A stretch of 64,000 nt of DNA from Rickettsiaceae bacterium (GTDB lineage: Bacteria > Pseudomonadota > Alphaproteobacteria > Rickettsiales > Rickettsiaceae), in the NCBI GenBank assembly GCA_023301685.1, contig JALZUG010000002.1, forward strand, positions 28,358 to 92,357, read 5' to 3'. A model generated the notes under the pieces. That model made no database searches, was not told where the DNA came from, and saw nothing but the letters and a program-made list of their open reading frames with translations. Positions 56,689 to 64,000 of this stretch are shown piece after piece. The position numbers and the translations under genes were made by a program. How positions within the stretch are numbered: position 1 is the stretch's first letter; every line of letters begins with the position of its first letter.

Positions 56689-58494
56689 ATGACACCAATT
56701 TTTTATATTAAAGACGGAGATCTTAGCTTTGCTGATAAGATTGTACTAGAGAATTTGGAATTGTATATTTCAAAAGGTGATAGAGTGTGCTTGGTGGGCA
56801 GAAATGGGTGTGGCAAGTCTAGTCTTATGAAGATTATTGAAGGTGAATATGAGCTCGATAATGGCGAGATGTTCAAAGATCCACCTATTTCTATTGGTTA
56901 TTTAAAGCAAGATATGAAAATAAAATTAGATGGTGATATATATAATTTTGTTTTATCTGTATTTGATGATCCAGAGAGTAATAAATATAATGCTGATATA
57001 ATTTTAAAACAGCTTGGAATCGATGGAAATATGGAGCTGAAATCCTGTTCAGGTGGACAGATGCGTAGAGTATGCCTTGCAAGGGCTTTGATAACTCAAC
57101 CTGATATCCTACTTTTAGATGAGCCGACGAATCATTTAGACATTAAAATCATTGAATGGATGGAAGATTATATTAAAAGTTATCCAGGTGCTGTTATTTG
57201 TATTAGTCACGACAGAGCTTTTCAAGAGAACATAAGTAACAAAGTTTGGTGGATAGATAGAGGGCGCTTAAGAAAGTCTGATAAAGGTTTTAAATATTAT
57301 GAGGAGTGGCGCCAAGAGATTATTACTTCTGAAGAAGCCGTACTTCGAAAGATGAATCGAAAACTAGAAGCTGAACAAAATTGGTTACATGGTGGTGTAA
57401 CTGCTCGGAGAAAAAGAAATCAAAAGAGATTAGCAAATTTGCATCGTCTTCGTGAAACCCTAAGAGTTCATCAATCTAAGTTAAAAAATGCTAAGGCCAA
57501 GTTACAAATTGAACTGGCTGAAGAGATGAAAAAAACTAAATTTATTATCGATGCCGAGAATATTTCATATAATTTCCCAGGTAATAAGTTATTTAGTAAT
57601 TTTACATTTAAGGTAAAAAAGGGCGAAAAAATAGGTGTTATTGGCCCAAATGGTGCTGGTAAATCCACATTAATTAAAATTCTTACTAAAGATCTAGATC
57701 CAGCAACTGGTAGAGTTAAACATGGAACAAATATCGATATTACATATTTTGACCAACATAGAACTGAACTGAATCCCCAATATAGTTTAAAGCGCACACT
57801 TTGTCCTGGAGGAGGTGACCAGGTGTTTTTGCAAGATCGCTCAATGCACGTAGCTGCTTATCTAAAGAAATTTATGTTTGATCCTAAAACTCTTGAAAAT
57901 AAAGTTGCTACACTATCTGGCGGAGAGGCAAATCGTTTATTGCTAGCTAAAGCCCTGATGAACCCAGGAAATTTCTTTATTTTAGATGAGCCAACAAATG
58001 ATCTGGATATGGATTCGCTTGAGATGCTTTTAGAAATTCTTGCGGATTATAAAGGTACTCTGATAATTGTAAGCCATGACCGTGATTTTCTTGAGCGCTT
58101 AGTAACTAGGACTCTTGTTTTTACAGGTAATGATATTATAGATTTATACGGTGGCTATGAAGATTATTTGAAATATCATAAAAAAGAAGAAAAAATCATA
58201 AAAACAGTAAAATCTACTAGACAGGAACCCAAAATAAAGAAAAATTCTCAAAAGCTAAGTTATAAATATGCTAGGCTTTTAGAAGTTTTGCCTGACGAAA
58301 TTAATAAGCTAGAAGAACGAATATTAGATCTAGAAAAATTACTGACTCAGCCAAATTTATATTTGGAGAACAAAAAAAAGTTTGATGAATATATGCTGCA
58401 GCTTCAAGAAGCAAAAGATAATCTTAACAACAAGATAGAGCAGTGGTTAGAGGTGGAGGCAATGCAGGAAGAATTAGCAAAAAAGTCGAGTTAA
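56689..58494 (+). CDS. uup: ABC-F family ATPase (Uup-like)
   Basis: 601 aa with two ABC domains. Walker A motifs are GRNGCGKSS (first domain) and GPNGAGKST (second); signature motifs are SCSGGQMRRV and LSGGEANRLL; Walker B motifs are ILLLDEPTNHLD and FFILDEPTNDLD. The linker (RKMNRKLEAEQNWLHGGVTA) and a C-terminal coiled coil (about 525-595) place it with Uup. It has no membrane domain; ABC-F proteins act on the ribosome or on DNA-linked structures. rpoN is divergent. Confidence 0.93.
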   Translation: MTPIFYIKDGDLSFADKIVLENLELYISKGDRVCLVGRNGCGKSSLMKIIEGEYELDNGEMFKDPPISIGYLKQDMKIKLDGDIYNFVLSVFDDPESNKYNADIILKQLGIDGNMELKSCSGGQMRRVCLARALITQPDILLLDEPTNHLDIKIIEWMEDYIKSYPGAVICISHDRAFQENISNKVWWIDRGRLRKSDKGFKYYEEWRQEIITSEEAVLRKMNRKLEAEQNWLHGGVTARRKRNQKRLANLHRLRETLRVHQSKLKNAKAKLQIELAEEMKKTKFIIDAENISYNFPGNKLFSNFTFKVKKGEKIGVIGPNGAGKSTLIKILTKDLDPATGRVKHGTNIDITYFDQHRTELNPQYSLKRTLCPGGGDQVFLQDRSMHVAAYLKKFMFDPKTLENKVATLSGGEANRLLLAKALMNPGNFFILDEPTNDLDMDSLEMLLEILADYKGTLIIVSHDRDFLERLVTRTLVFTGNDIIDLYGGYEDYLKYHKKEEKIIKTVKSTRQEPKIKKNSQKLSYKYARLLEVLPDEINKLEERILDLEKLLTQPNLYLENKKKFDEYMLQLQEAKDNLNNKIEQWLEVEAMQEELAKKSS

Positions 58495-58510
58495 TTGGGA
58501 AAAGGTAATT

Positions 58511-59164
58511 ATGAATAAATCTATAAATTTATATGTAATATTATGCAGTATTTTTTGTACTATCATTGTTACTGGTAATTTGATTTTTCAGAAATTTATT
58601 CAATTAGATATTTTTGGTTATGTTTTCGAAGTCTCTGTTGGTGTATTGCTTTATCCTATAACTTTTCTTATCTCTGATCTTGTCACTGAGTTTTATGGAA
58701 AATTATATGCAAAATTGATGATAAGAACGGCGGTCATATGTAGCCTGATGGTTTTAGGTGTTGTGAGTCTTTCAGACTGGTGTTTTGCGACTTCTTGGTC
58801 CTTAGTTGATAATGAGACTTTTCATAAAGTATTTAATGTTTATGGTATTGGCGCTGGTGCGTCTATAGCTGCAAATTATTTAGGTCAGAGAGTAGATATT
58901 CAGATTTATTCTTATCTGAAACATCTGACATCTGGGAAGCATCTGTGGTTGAGAAATAACATAAGTACGTTCTTGGGTCAGTTTGTTGACACTATTACTG
59001 TAGTTTCTTTGCTGAGTATGTTTAGCATTATTCCAATTAGCCAGTTTTACATTGTAGTGGTAAGTAGTTTGAGTTTCAAAATTTTAGCAGCTCTATGTGA
59101 TACACCATTTTGTTATTTAGGATATTATTTGATAAACAAATTTGATTTAGCTAAGACTACATGA
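58511..59164 (+). CDS. yhhQ: Queuosine-precursor transporter, YhhQ/VUT family
   Basis: 217 aa with about six hydrophobic segments. VUT-1 family features are FLISDLVTEFYGKLYAKLMI, then GAGASIAANYLGQRVDIQIY and LRNNISTFLGQFVDTITVV. It imports queuine or preQ0/preQ1 for tRNA wobble modification, fitting salvage from a host. It follows the ABC-F gene by 16 bp, and its last 40 bases overlap the end of convergent rimM. Confidence 0.9.
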   Translation: MNKSINLYVILCSIFCTIIVTGNLIFQKFIQLDIFGYVFEVSVGVLLYPITFLISDLVTEFYGKLYAKLMIRTAVICSLMVLGVVSLSDWCFATSWSLVDNETFHKVFNVYGIGAGASIAANYLGQRVDIQIYSYLKHLTSGKHLWLRNNISTFLGQFVDTITVVSLLSMFSIIPISQFYIVVVSSLSFKILAALCDTPFCYLGYYLINKFDLAKTT

Positions 59165-59631
59165 TCTTTTGTTACTTCAGGGAAAAACTCTTTTGTAAAA
59201 GGATAAATCTCAGTTCCTGAACCATTCGAAAACTTTATTTCAATAAGATCTCCTGCTCCAAAGTTAAATATTTCAGAGATAATTCCTACTTTCTTCCCGC
59301 TTTGATTTAATACCTGAAGATTCCTTAAATCTTCAAAATAAAATTCTTCTTTATCAGTGTCCGGAAGGTCTTCTCTCATGCAGTATAATTTTGTGCCTAT
59401 TAGTGCTTCAGCTTGATTTCTGTCATGACAATTAATGTGCCTACAAATTATAGATCCTTTTGGGGTAACTCGAATTTTTTTAAAAGTAAAATTGACATTT
59501 TTATCATCAAATAATTTTAGATTTGTGATGTTATCAATAGGGTTAGTATAAGATCTAACTATTATATCGCCTTTTATTCCATGAGCTGACGATATTACAC
59601 CTACTAGAATTAATTTAGGATCTTTAGTCAT
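59125..59631 (-). CDS. rimM: Ribosome maturation factor RimM
   Basis: 168 aa. It opens with the RimM signature LVGVISSAHGIKGDIIVRSY, then KGSIICRHINCHDRNQAEAL-GTKLYC, and a C-terminal PRC-barrel (EEFYFEDLRNLQVLNQSGKK, then TKEFFPEV). It binds S19 and assists 30S head assembly. Usual neighbours trmD and rplS are not adjacent, so the standard cluster has been broken. It overlaps yhhQ tail to tail by 40 bp. Confidence 0.95.
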   Translation of the reverse strand: MTKDPKLILVGVISSAHGIKGDIIVRSYTNPIDNITNLKLFDDKNVNFTFKKIRVTPKGSIICRHINCHDRNQAEALIGTKLYCMREDLPDTDKEEFYFEDLRNLQVLNQSGKKVGIISEIFNFGAGDLIEIKFSNGSGTEIYPFTKEFFPEVTKDHVVLAKSNLFIK

Positions 59632-59722
59632 TTTACTCCCATCTATTTGATCTATTTAATAAAACATACTATCATTTTCTGAGAATCACTTTATTAAAAT
59701 AAAATATAGCGCTCATAATATT

Positions 59723-62317
59723 ATGAAAAAATTACTTCTAAGTTTGTTGATTGTTTTTGGCCTTGGAGGCGGATTAATTTTTGCATCCATTACTATTACA
59801 GACTACGAAGGAGTATATCAGGAGTTTGTAAAGAATACTAGGGCGGATATTAGTTCAATCAAATCTAGCAATTTTACAATTAATAAATTTCCAACACCTT
59901 ATCTAGTTATTGATGAAATCAATCATGAAGGGAAAGTAAAACTAAAGAATGTTGAGATACATTTTTCACTTCTATCATTGATAAAATTTTCTCCCAAAAT
60001 AACAAGCCTAGAAATTGGAGAAGCTAAGCTTTATCTAAATCATGATGATGTGAATCTACTAAGTCACGACGAGTTTATTTCAGAGCTGATATCAAAAGAT
60101 GCATTATCAGTTGAGGCAAAAATAGATAAGCTTACATTTGTTGAATCTGACGACGATATTCCTCTTGAGATTATGAATTTTGTTTTTGCTAGCAGTAGTA
60201 ATAAAACGTCTTTTACTGGTAAAGTTGATGACGTAGGTAAGTTAGAAGGAGAATTTATGAAATCAGGTCAAGATGTGAAATTTAATTTATATCTTGGAGA
60301 TGATTCATATTCTTTAAATCTAGTCGAGAACTATAAAAATGCAATTCTTCAGGATGGTAAAGCTGAAATTAAGACAGCTAATTTATCAAGTAGGATTGCC
60401 AAATTGATTCCTGATATTAACGACCTTACAGATAAGATAAGTAGTAATGAAGAAGTAGAAATAACATTTGATATTGTGCCAAATCAAAATTGGATGGGCG
60501 TAAAAAATATTGTTATTAGTTCTGATTCGATTGAAGGTAAAGGAGAAATGAGTTTGAGCAAGGGCTCAACTCATCAGAGCGATATTAAAATTTCATTTAG
60601 TAAAATAGATTTAATTAGTTGGAAAAAAGCCAAACCTGCTGAGGGAAGAAAAACTGCAGTAAAATATGGAGTTGGGTCAAGATTCGATTTTAATAAAAAT
60701 AAATTGAAAGCAAATATATTTTTTAAAGATATTAAAGTAGATGAGGATAATTCGCTCAGTGATGTTGGTGTAAGAATGGCTATTGAAGGTGGTAAACTTT
60801 ATATACAAGACCTAGCTGGAAATATAGATCACGAAGGTGAATTTAAAGTTACAGGTATTGTCACGCAAAATGCTTTCAGAAGTCTTTTTAACGGTAAAGT
60901 ATATCTTAATCATAAAGATTTAAATGATATTGCCGAAGCTTTTGGGGGGAAATCTATAAGAACAGCAGAACCGATCCCTTTTGCATTATCTTCAGATGTA
61001 AAGCTCAGTTCAGTTGATATTTCTCTGCAAAACTTATTGATTAAAACTAATAGCACTGATGTAATTGGAAATTTGTCGACAAAATTTATTGGTCAGTCAA
61101 TGCGTACTAATGCTGATATGAAATTTAGTTCTATTGACGCAGATAAGGGAGATTTTCCAGCCATAAAACAAGCTTTTGAATATATAGCAAGCTTATCTGA
61201 AGGAATGAAAGAAGAAAGTTATTTGGGTAAGTTTATACCAATTAGAAAGATTGATTCTATTGGCAATTATGACATTACGTTTGATCGCTTAAAAGCAGGA
61301 GAAAAAATTTATGATAATGTGAATTTTAGCCTTGGAGCTTCTCCTGGTAAGGTCTCTCTCGAGCAGCTTTATATTCAGGATGGAAAGGATTGGGTGGATA
61401 CAAGTGTTACATTAATTGCGCAAGGTATCAGGCCAATGCTTTCTATCCTGATTCATAATGGCTCTGTTGGTGTGAATTTCTTGTCTCCAAACGGAATGTT
61501 AAAATTACGCAAGAGGTTGTTAGAAGAATATGATTTAAGCAAAATTGATATTGCGATGAATTTTGCGATGAAAAGAGTTTATGAAGGTGATTTTGAGCTT
61601 GGAAGAATTAGATTTAGAGCGCGAAATAATAAAAATTTATTTGATATAGAAAAATTTGATGCAGATTTGTTCGGAGGGCGCATGCAGTCATCTGGTAGCA
61701 TATTATTGGAACCATATACTCTGAACTTTGTATATGCTCTGAATTCAGCAAGGATTCCTCAAATTGCTAAATTAATGCCTACTGGGTTTGTTAATAGCGG
61801 AGGAGCATTGAGCGCTAGTGGTATGTGGTCTACAAACGGTGAAAAGATTGAGGAGCAATTATATAATCTGTACACAAAATCTAACGTTATTACAAAAGAT
61901 ATTACTGTGAGTAATATTTCAGTAGATGATTTTATACAACTTCTTGGTGTGCCAAATTATAATTTAGCTAGTTTCTCAACTGACTTAAAAAATGCCTTAC
62001 TAACTGGCAAAACAAATGTTAGTGATTTGAAAACTTCTCTTGAACTTTCAAAAGGAATTTTTAAAATGCCTAATTTAGCTTTTAAAACGAAATATTCAGC
62101 GGGCTCTGGTTCAGCTACATTTGATTTGTATAAGTTTAATCTTGATGCAAATAGTATATTTTCTTTCTATTTAGCAAAACCTAAATATGGTAGAAGTTTT
62201 ACGGATTATGCACCAATTAAGATGACAATAAAAGCAACTGGTAATTTATTGTCACCTAAGAAAGAAGCTGATACGAAAGAGCTACTTGAGCTATTAAACA
62301 GCAGAGTTCAGAAGTAG
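59723..62317 (+). CDS. AsmA-like inner-membrane-anchored protein
   Basis: 864 aa with an N-terminal signal anchor (KKLLLSLLIVFGLGGGLIFA). There is then a long beta-rich region. FDADLFGGRMQSSGSILLEP is typical of the AsmA-like C-terminal domain, and the AsmA N-terminal pattern INKFPTPYLVIDEI is also seen. AsmA-type proteins (TamB, YhdP relatives) form hydrophobic grooves that move phospholipids to the outer membrane. It is not the full TamB length. It is divergent from rimM. Confidence 0.8.
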   Translation: MKKLLLSLLIVFGLGGGLIFASITITDYEGVYQEFVKNTRADISSIKSSNFTINKFPTPYLVIDEINHEGKVKLKNVEIHFSLLSLIKFSPKITSLEIGEAKLYLNHDDVNLLSHDEFISELISKDALSVEAKIDKLTFVESDDDIPLEIMNFVFASSSNKTSFTGKVDDVGKLEGEFMKSGQDVKFNLYLGDDSYSLNLVENYKNAILQDGKAEIKTANLSSRIAKLIPDINDLTDKISSNEEVEITFDIVPNQNWMGVKNIVISSDSIEGKGEMSLSKGSTHQSDIKISFSKIDLISWKKAKPAEGRKTAVKYGVGSRFDFNKNKLKANIFFKDIKVDEDNSLSDVGVRMAIEGGKLYIQDLAGNIDHEGEFKVTGIVTQNAFRSLFNGKVYLNHKDLNDIAEAFGGKSIRTAEPIPFALSSDVKLSSVDISLQNLLIKTNSTDVIGNLSTKFIGQSMRTNADMKFSSIDADKGDFPAIKQAFEYIASLSEGMKEESYLGKFIPIRKIDSIGNYDITFDRLKAGEKIYDNVNFSLGASPGKVSLEQLYIQDGKDWVDTSVTLIAQGIRPMLSILIHNGSVGVNFLSPNGMLKLRKRLLEEYDLSKIDIAMNFAMKRVYEGDFELGRIRFRARNNKNLFDIEKFDADLFGGRMQSSGSILLEPYTLNFVYALNSARIPQIAKLMPTGFVNSGGALSASGMWSTNGEKIEEQLYNLYTKSNVITKDITVSNISVDDFIQLLGVPNYNLASFSTDLKNALLTGKTNVSDLKTSLELSKGIFKMPNLAFKTKYSAGSGSATFDLYKFNLDANSIFSFYLAKPKYGRSFTDYAPIKMTIKATGNLLSPKKEADTKELLELLNSRVQK

Positions 62318-62944
62318 AAAATACTCAATTTAAATTTAATTTTGAGTATTAAAAAATGAGTTTTAAATAGTATTTTTAATGAAAAGCTTTTGATTTGAAT
62401 TTAATTGTATTATCAAAGAATCTTAAATTATATTATTTTTTAAGCGGCAAATAAAGTTAGTGTAGTTTCAACTTAATATAAGTACTTCTATTGATATATT
62501 AAGAAAACTACATCCGAGCAATATTCTTTTTAATAATTTAGCTTTTTGCAGCTAAAGGAATTATGCATATATTATATTAAAATATAAACCTCTCAGTATG
62601 CTTCTACTGTTTACTTTAAATTCTAGTTAATAATTTCTTAACATATCTAGAGATATACTAAATTGAGTAAAGCCAGCAGATATATGGATCGGATTTGCAG
62701 CCTCGTTCATATATCTGCTGGCTTACATATATCAATTACTGAAAATAAAAGATATGTACTTATTAGATATATCGCTAGTAAGTAAATCTGTATAATCTTA
62801 TCTTTTTAAAAATGATTTTTTAAGTGCTTTTTGTTTTAAATGTTGTGAAAAATAACATATTAACATTCAGAAAGTTACATCTATAAAATTATTAAATTTT
62901 CTAAGGCTGCTTAATTTATAATTATACCAAATTTAGGTGAAGTC
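62318..62944. other. 627-bp spacer with a strong hairpin, no gene recognised
   Basis: This holds a weak hairpin after the AsmA-like stop (AATACTCAA 62320-62328 with TTGAGTATT 62342-62350), a minor dyad near 62537-62556, and the perfect 17-bp inverted repeat at 62670-62724. No ORF with a credible start was found before 62945. Confidence 0.5.
62670..62724. repeat. Perfect 17-bp inverted repeat with 21-nt loop
   Basis: AAGCCAGCAGATATATG (62670-62686) is perfectly inverted as CATATATCTGCTGGCTT (62708-62724). There is no U-run on either side, so it is not a simple intrinsic terminator. It could be a small structured RNA, a palindromic element or a protein-binding site. Confidence 0.7.
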
Positions 62945-64000
62945 ATGGCAAATAGTATAGGTGTTTTAAGGGGTGTAACATACAATATAGCTCAAGTAAA
63001 TAAAAGGAATTTTGGAAATAGTAACAGTAAATTATTGACTAATAAATTTAGCATCAATGGTGTTGGTTTGCGCATACAGAAACATTCTTCTCTAAAGCAA
63101 ATTGCAAGAGCAATAAATTCTTATGAGAATCGCACTCATGTTAAAGCACTTGTAACAAAATATGGAAAACAAGAGCGAATGATATTAGTGTCAAAAGGAC
63201 GTGCTATTAATATTGTTGATTCTAATAAAGTATTATTCAATTTATACAAAAATGGTCTTATATCGACCGTCAGCTTCAACAAGGCAAGTAATAGGTGTAT
63301 TATTAATTATGGCATGTGGCATGGTACTCATTTATCAAAATCATTACTCTCTGATAGTACAATATATTTATTATCTGGTAGTGCTCGTAGAACAAGCGAA
63401 GAAGAGGATAGGTTGAGGCAAATAGAAGCTTATGAGAGAAATGCTATAGTGCGTAGAATGGATGAGCTTGAAGATGATGGCGCATATTCTAGTGATGAAG
63501 AAGATAGGTTGAGGCAAATAGAAGCTTATGAGAGAGATGCTATAGTGCGTAGAATGGATGAGCTTGAAGATGATGGCGCATATTCTAGTGATGAAGAGGA
63601 GAGGATGAGGCAAATAGAAGCTTACGAGAGAGATGCTATAGTACGTAGAATGGATGAGCTTGAAGATGGTGACGTATATTCTAGTGATGAAGAGGAGAGG
63701 ATGATGCATATAGAAGCTTATGAGAGAAATGCTATAGTACGTAGAATGGATGAGCTTGAAGATAATAATGCATATTCTAGTGATGAAGAAGATAGGTTGA
63801 GGCAAATAGAAGCTTATGAGAGAAATGCTATAGTGCGTAGAATGGATGAGCTTGAAGATGATGACGCATATTCTAGTGATGAAGAGGATAGGTTGAGGCA
63901 AATAGAAGCTTATGAGAGAGATGCCATAGTACGTAGAATGGATGAGCTTGAAGATGATGACGCATATTCTAGTGATGAAGAGGATAGGATGATGCAGATA
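62945..64000 (+). CDS. Acidic tandem-repeat protein (partial, runs off the window)
   Basis: An ATG at 62945 with AGGTGA at 62935-62940 opens a frame with no stop up to the window end (352 codons). Residues 1-154 form a non-repeated domain; INGVGLRIQKHSSLKQIARA with INSYENRTHVKALVT after it resembles the flagellin/FliD 'IN' motif, weakly. From residue 155 (63407) six full 96-bp units and the start of a seventh follow. Each encodes 32 residues of the form D/E-RxRQIEAYER, then AIVRRMDELED, then a YSSDEE end. The units are highly acidic, probably coiled-coil, and nearly identical in DNA. No signal peptide is seen. It resembles tandem-repeat effectors of Ehrlichia in style, not in sequence. Confidence 0.85.
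   Translation, partial: MANSIGVLRGVTYNIAQVNKRNFGNSNSKLLTNKFSINGVGLRIQKHSSLKQIARAINSYENRTHVKALVTKYGKQERMILVSKGRAINIVDSNKVLFNLYKNGLISTVSFNKASNRCIINYGMWHGTHLSKSLLSDSTIYLLSGSARRTSEEEDRLRQIEAYERNAIVRRMDELEDDGAYSSDEEDRLRQIEAYERDAIVRRMDELEDDGAYSSDEEERMRQIEAYERDAIVRRMDELEDGDVYSSDEEERMMHIEAYERNAIVRRMDELEDNNAYSSDEEDRLRQIEAYERNAIVRRMDELEDDDAYSSDEEDRLRQIEAYERDAIVRRMDELEDDDAYSSDEEDRMMQI
63407..64000 (+). repeat. 96-bp tandem repeat array (6 full units plus a partial one)
   Basis: Units begin at 63407, 63503, 63599, 63695, 63791 and 63887, with a seventh from 63983. All keep the reading frame (32 codons). Differences are mostly in the second-to-third and last codons of each unit (GAT/GAG, TTG/ATG, GGC/GAC/AAT). 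Confidence 0.97.

Noticed and set aside
63371..63901. Minus-strand ORF of 176 codons with hydrophobic repeats (FITRIC-IIFKLIHSTHYSISLISFYLP)
   Set aside because: It is the reverse of the acidic tandem repeats of the plus-strand gene. The plus frame has a ribosome site, a unique head domain and continues past the window; the minus frame only mirrors the repeats.
63407..64000. CRISPR array suggested by regular repeats
   Set aside because: The 96-bp period is continuous coding sequence without spacers, keeps the reading frame, and no cas gene is present.

Overview
The window is AT-rich DNA from an alphaproteobacterium, most likely an obligate intracellular member of the Rickettsiales or a near relative. 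The evidence is: an alphaproteobacterial cell-cycle set (mipZ, divK-pleD), an alphaproteobacterial-type AddB, a Sca-like autotransporter C-terminus at the left edge, several amino-acid importers beside few biosynthetic genes, and a scatter of secreted or host-facing proteins without clear families. No rRNA, tRNA or CRISPR array was seen. Sigma-54 (rpoN) and an orphan KdpA-like protein are unusual for the most reduced Rickettsia, so a less reduced lineage (for example Midichloria-like) is possible. The lineage is inference only.

Layout. 1-2.5 kb: end of an autotransporter gene with two terminator hairpins, a VOC-fold protein, a leucine-rich-repeat protein, and gene remnants. 2.5-9.7 kb: a CinA-like protein, a Bax-inhibitor-like membrane protein and ubiA on the minus strand, divergent from valS; then a 75-aa orphan, a dispersed repeat and a BrnQ-like carrier. 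9.7-21.3 kb: a long minus-strand block (mnmA, two amino-acid transporters, a membrane-anchored orphan, hisS, a glycosyltransferase, an M16 peptidase, exoD-like, purC, rpsD). 21.4-25.5 kb: plus-strand yidC-engB, an L,D-transpeptidase, and a basic protein with an SV40-like nuclear-localisation motif. 25.5-30.8 kb: minus-strand htrA, a VTT-type membrane protein, addB and msrA, with htrA behind a sigma-32-like promoter. 31-38.7 kb: pepA-mipZ-rmuC (+), divK-pleD-orphan (-), a 122-bp MITE-like element, holC, and a GT2 protein. 38.8-40.9 kb: groES-groEL behind a sigma-32-like promoter and ending in a strong terminator. 41.2-44.8 kb: a PAP2-like protein lacking one catalytic residue, and a sodium/solute symporter-histidine kinase fusion interrupted by a frameshift in a T6 tract. 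45.1-47.7 kb: a protein resembling neutral sphingomyelinase, overlapped by an orphan ORF. 47.9-53.2 kb: an M23 lipoprotein, orphan KdpA and an overlapping 39-codon LptM-like lipoprotein (-); then a TlpA-like thioredoxin, a 2OG oxygenase-like protein and an S49 peptidase (+). 53.3-55.2 kb: a tandem pair of orphan paralogues. 55.2-62.3 kb: rpoN, an ABC-F protein, a YhhQ-like queuosine-precursor transporter, rimM and an AsmA-like protein. 62.9-64 kb: a tandem-repeat protein (32-residue acidic repeats) that runs off the right edge.

How the genes fit together. Housekeeping genes cover translation (valS, hisS, mnmA, rimM, rpsD, ABC-F), membrane and envelope biogenesis (yidC, AsmA-like, LptM-like, M23, YkuD), protein quality control (groESL, htrA, pepA, M16, S49, msrA) and chromosome/cell-cycle control (mipZ, divK, pleD). 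BrnQ-, AGCS- and APC-type carriers and the queuosine-precursor transporter point to nutrient scavenging from a host cytoplasm. Between these lies an accessory layer likely directed at the host or evolving fast: the sphingomyelinase-like protein, the tandem-repeat protein, the NLS-bearing protein, the LRR protein and the paralogue pair. Those are the best places to look for undescribed biology.
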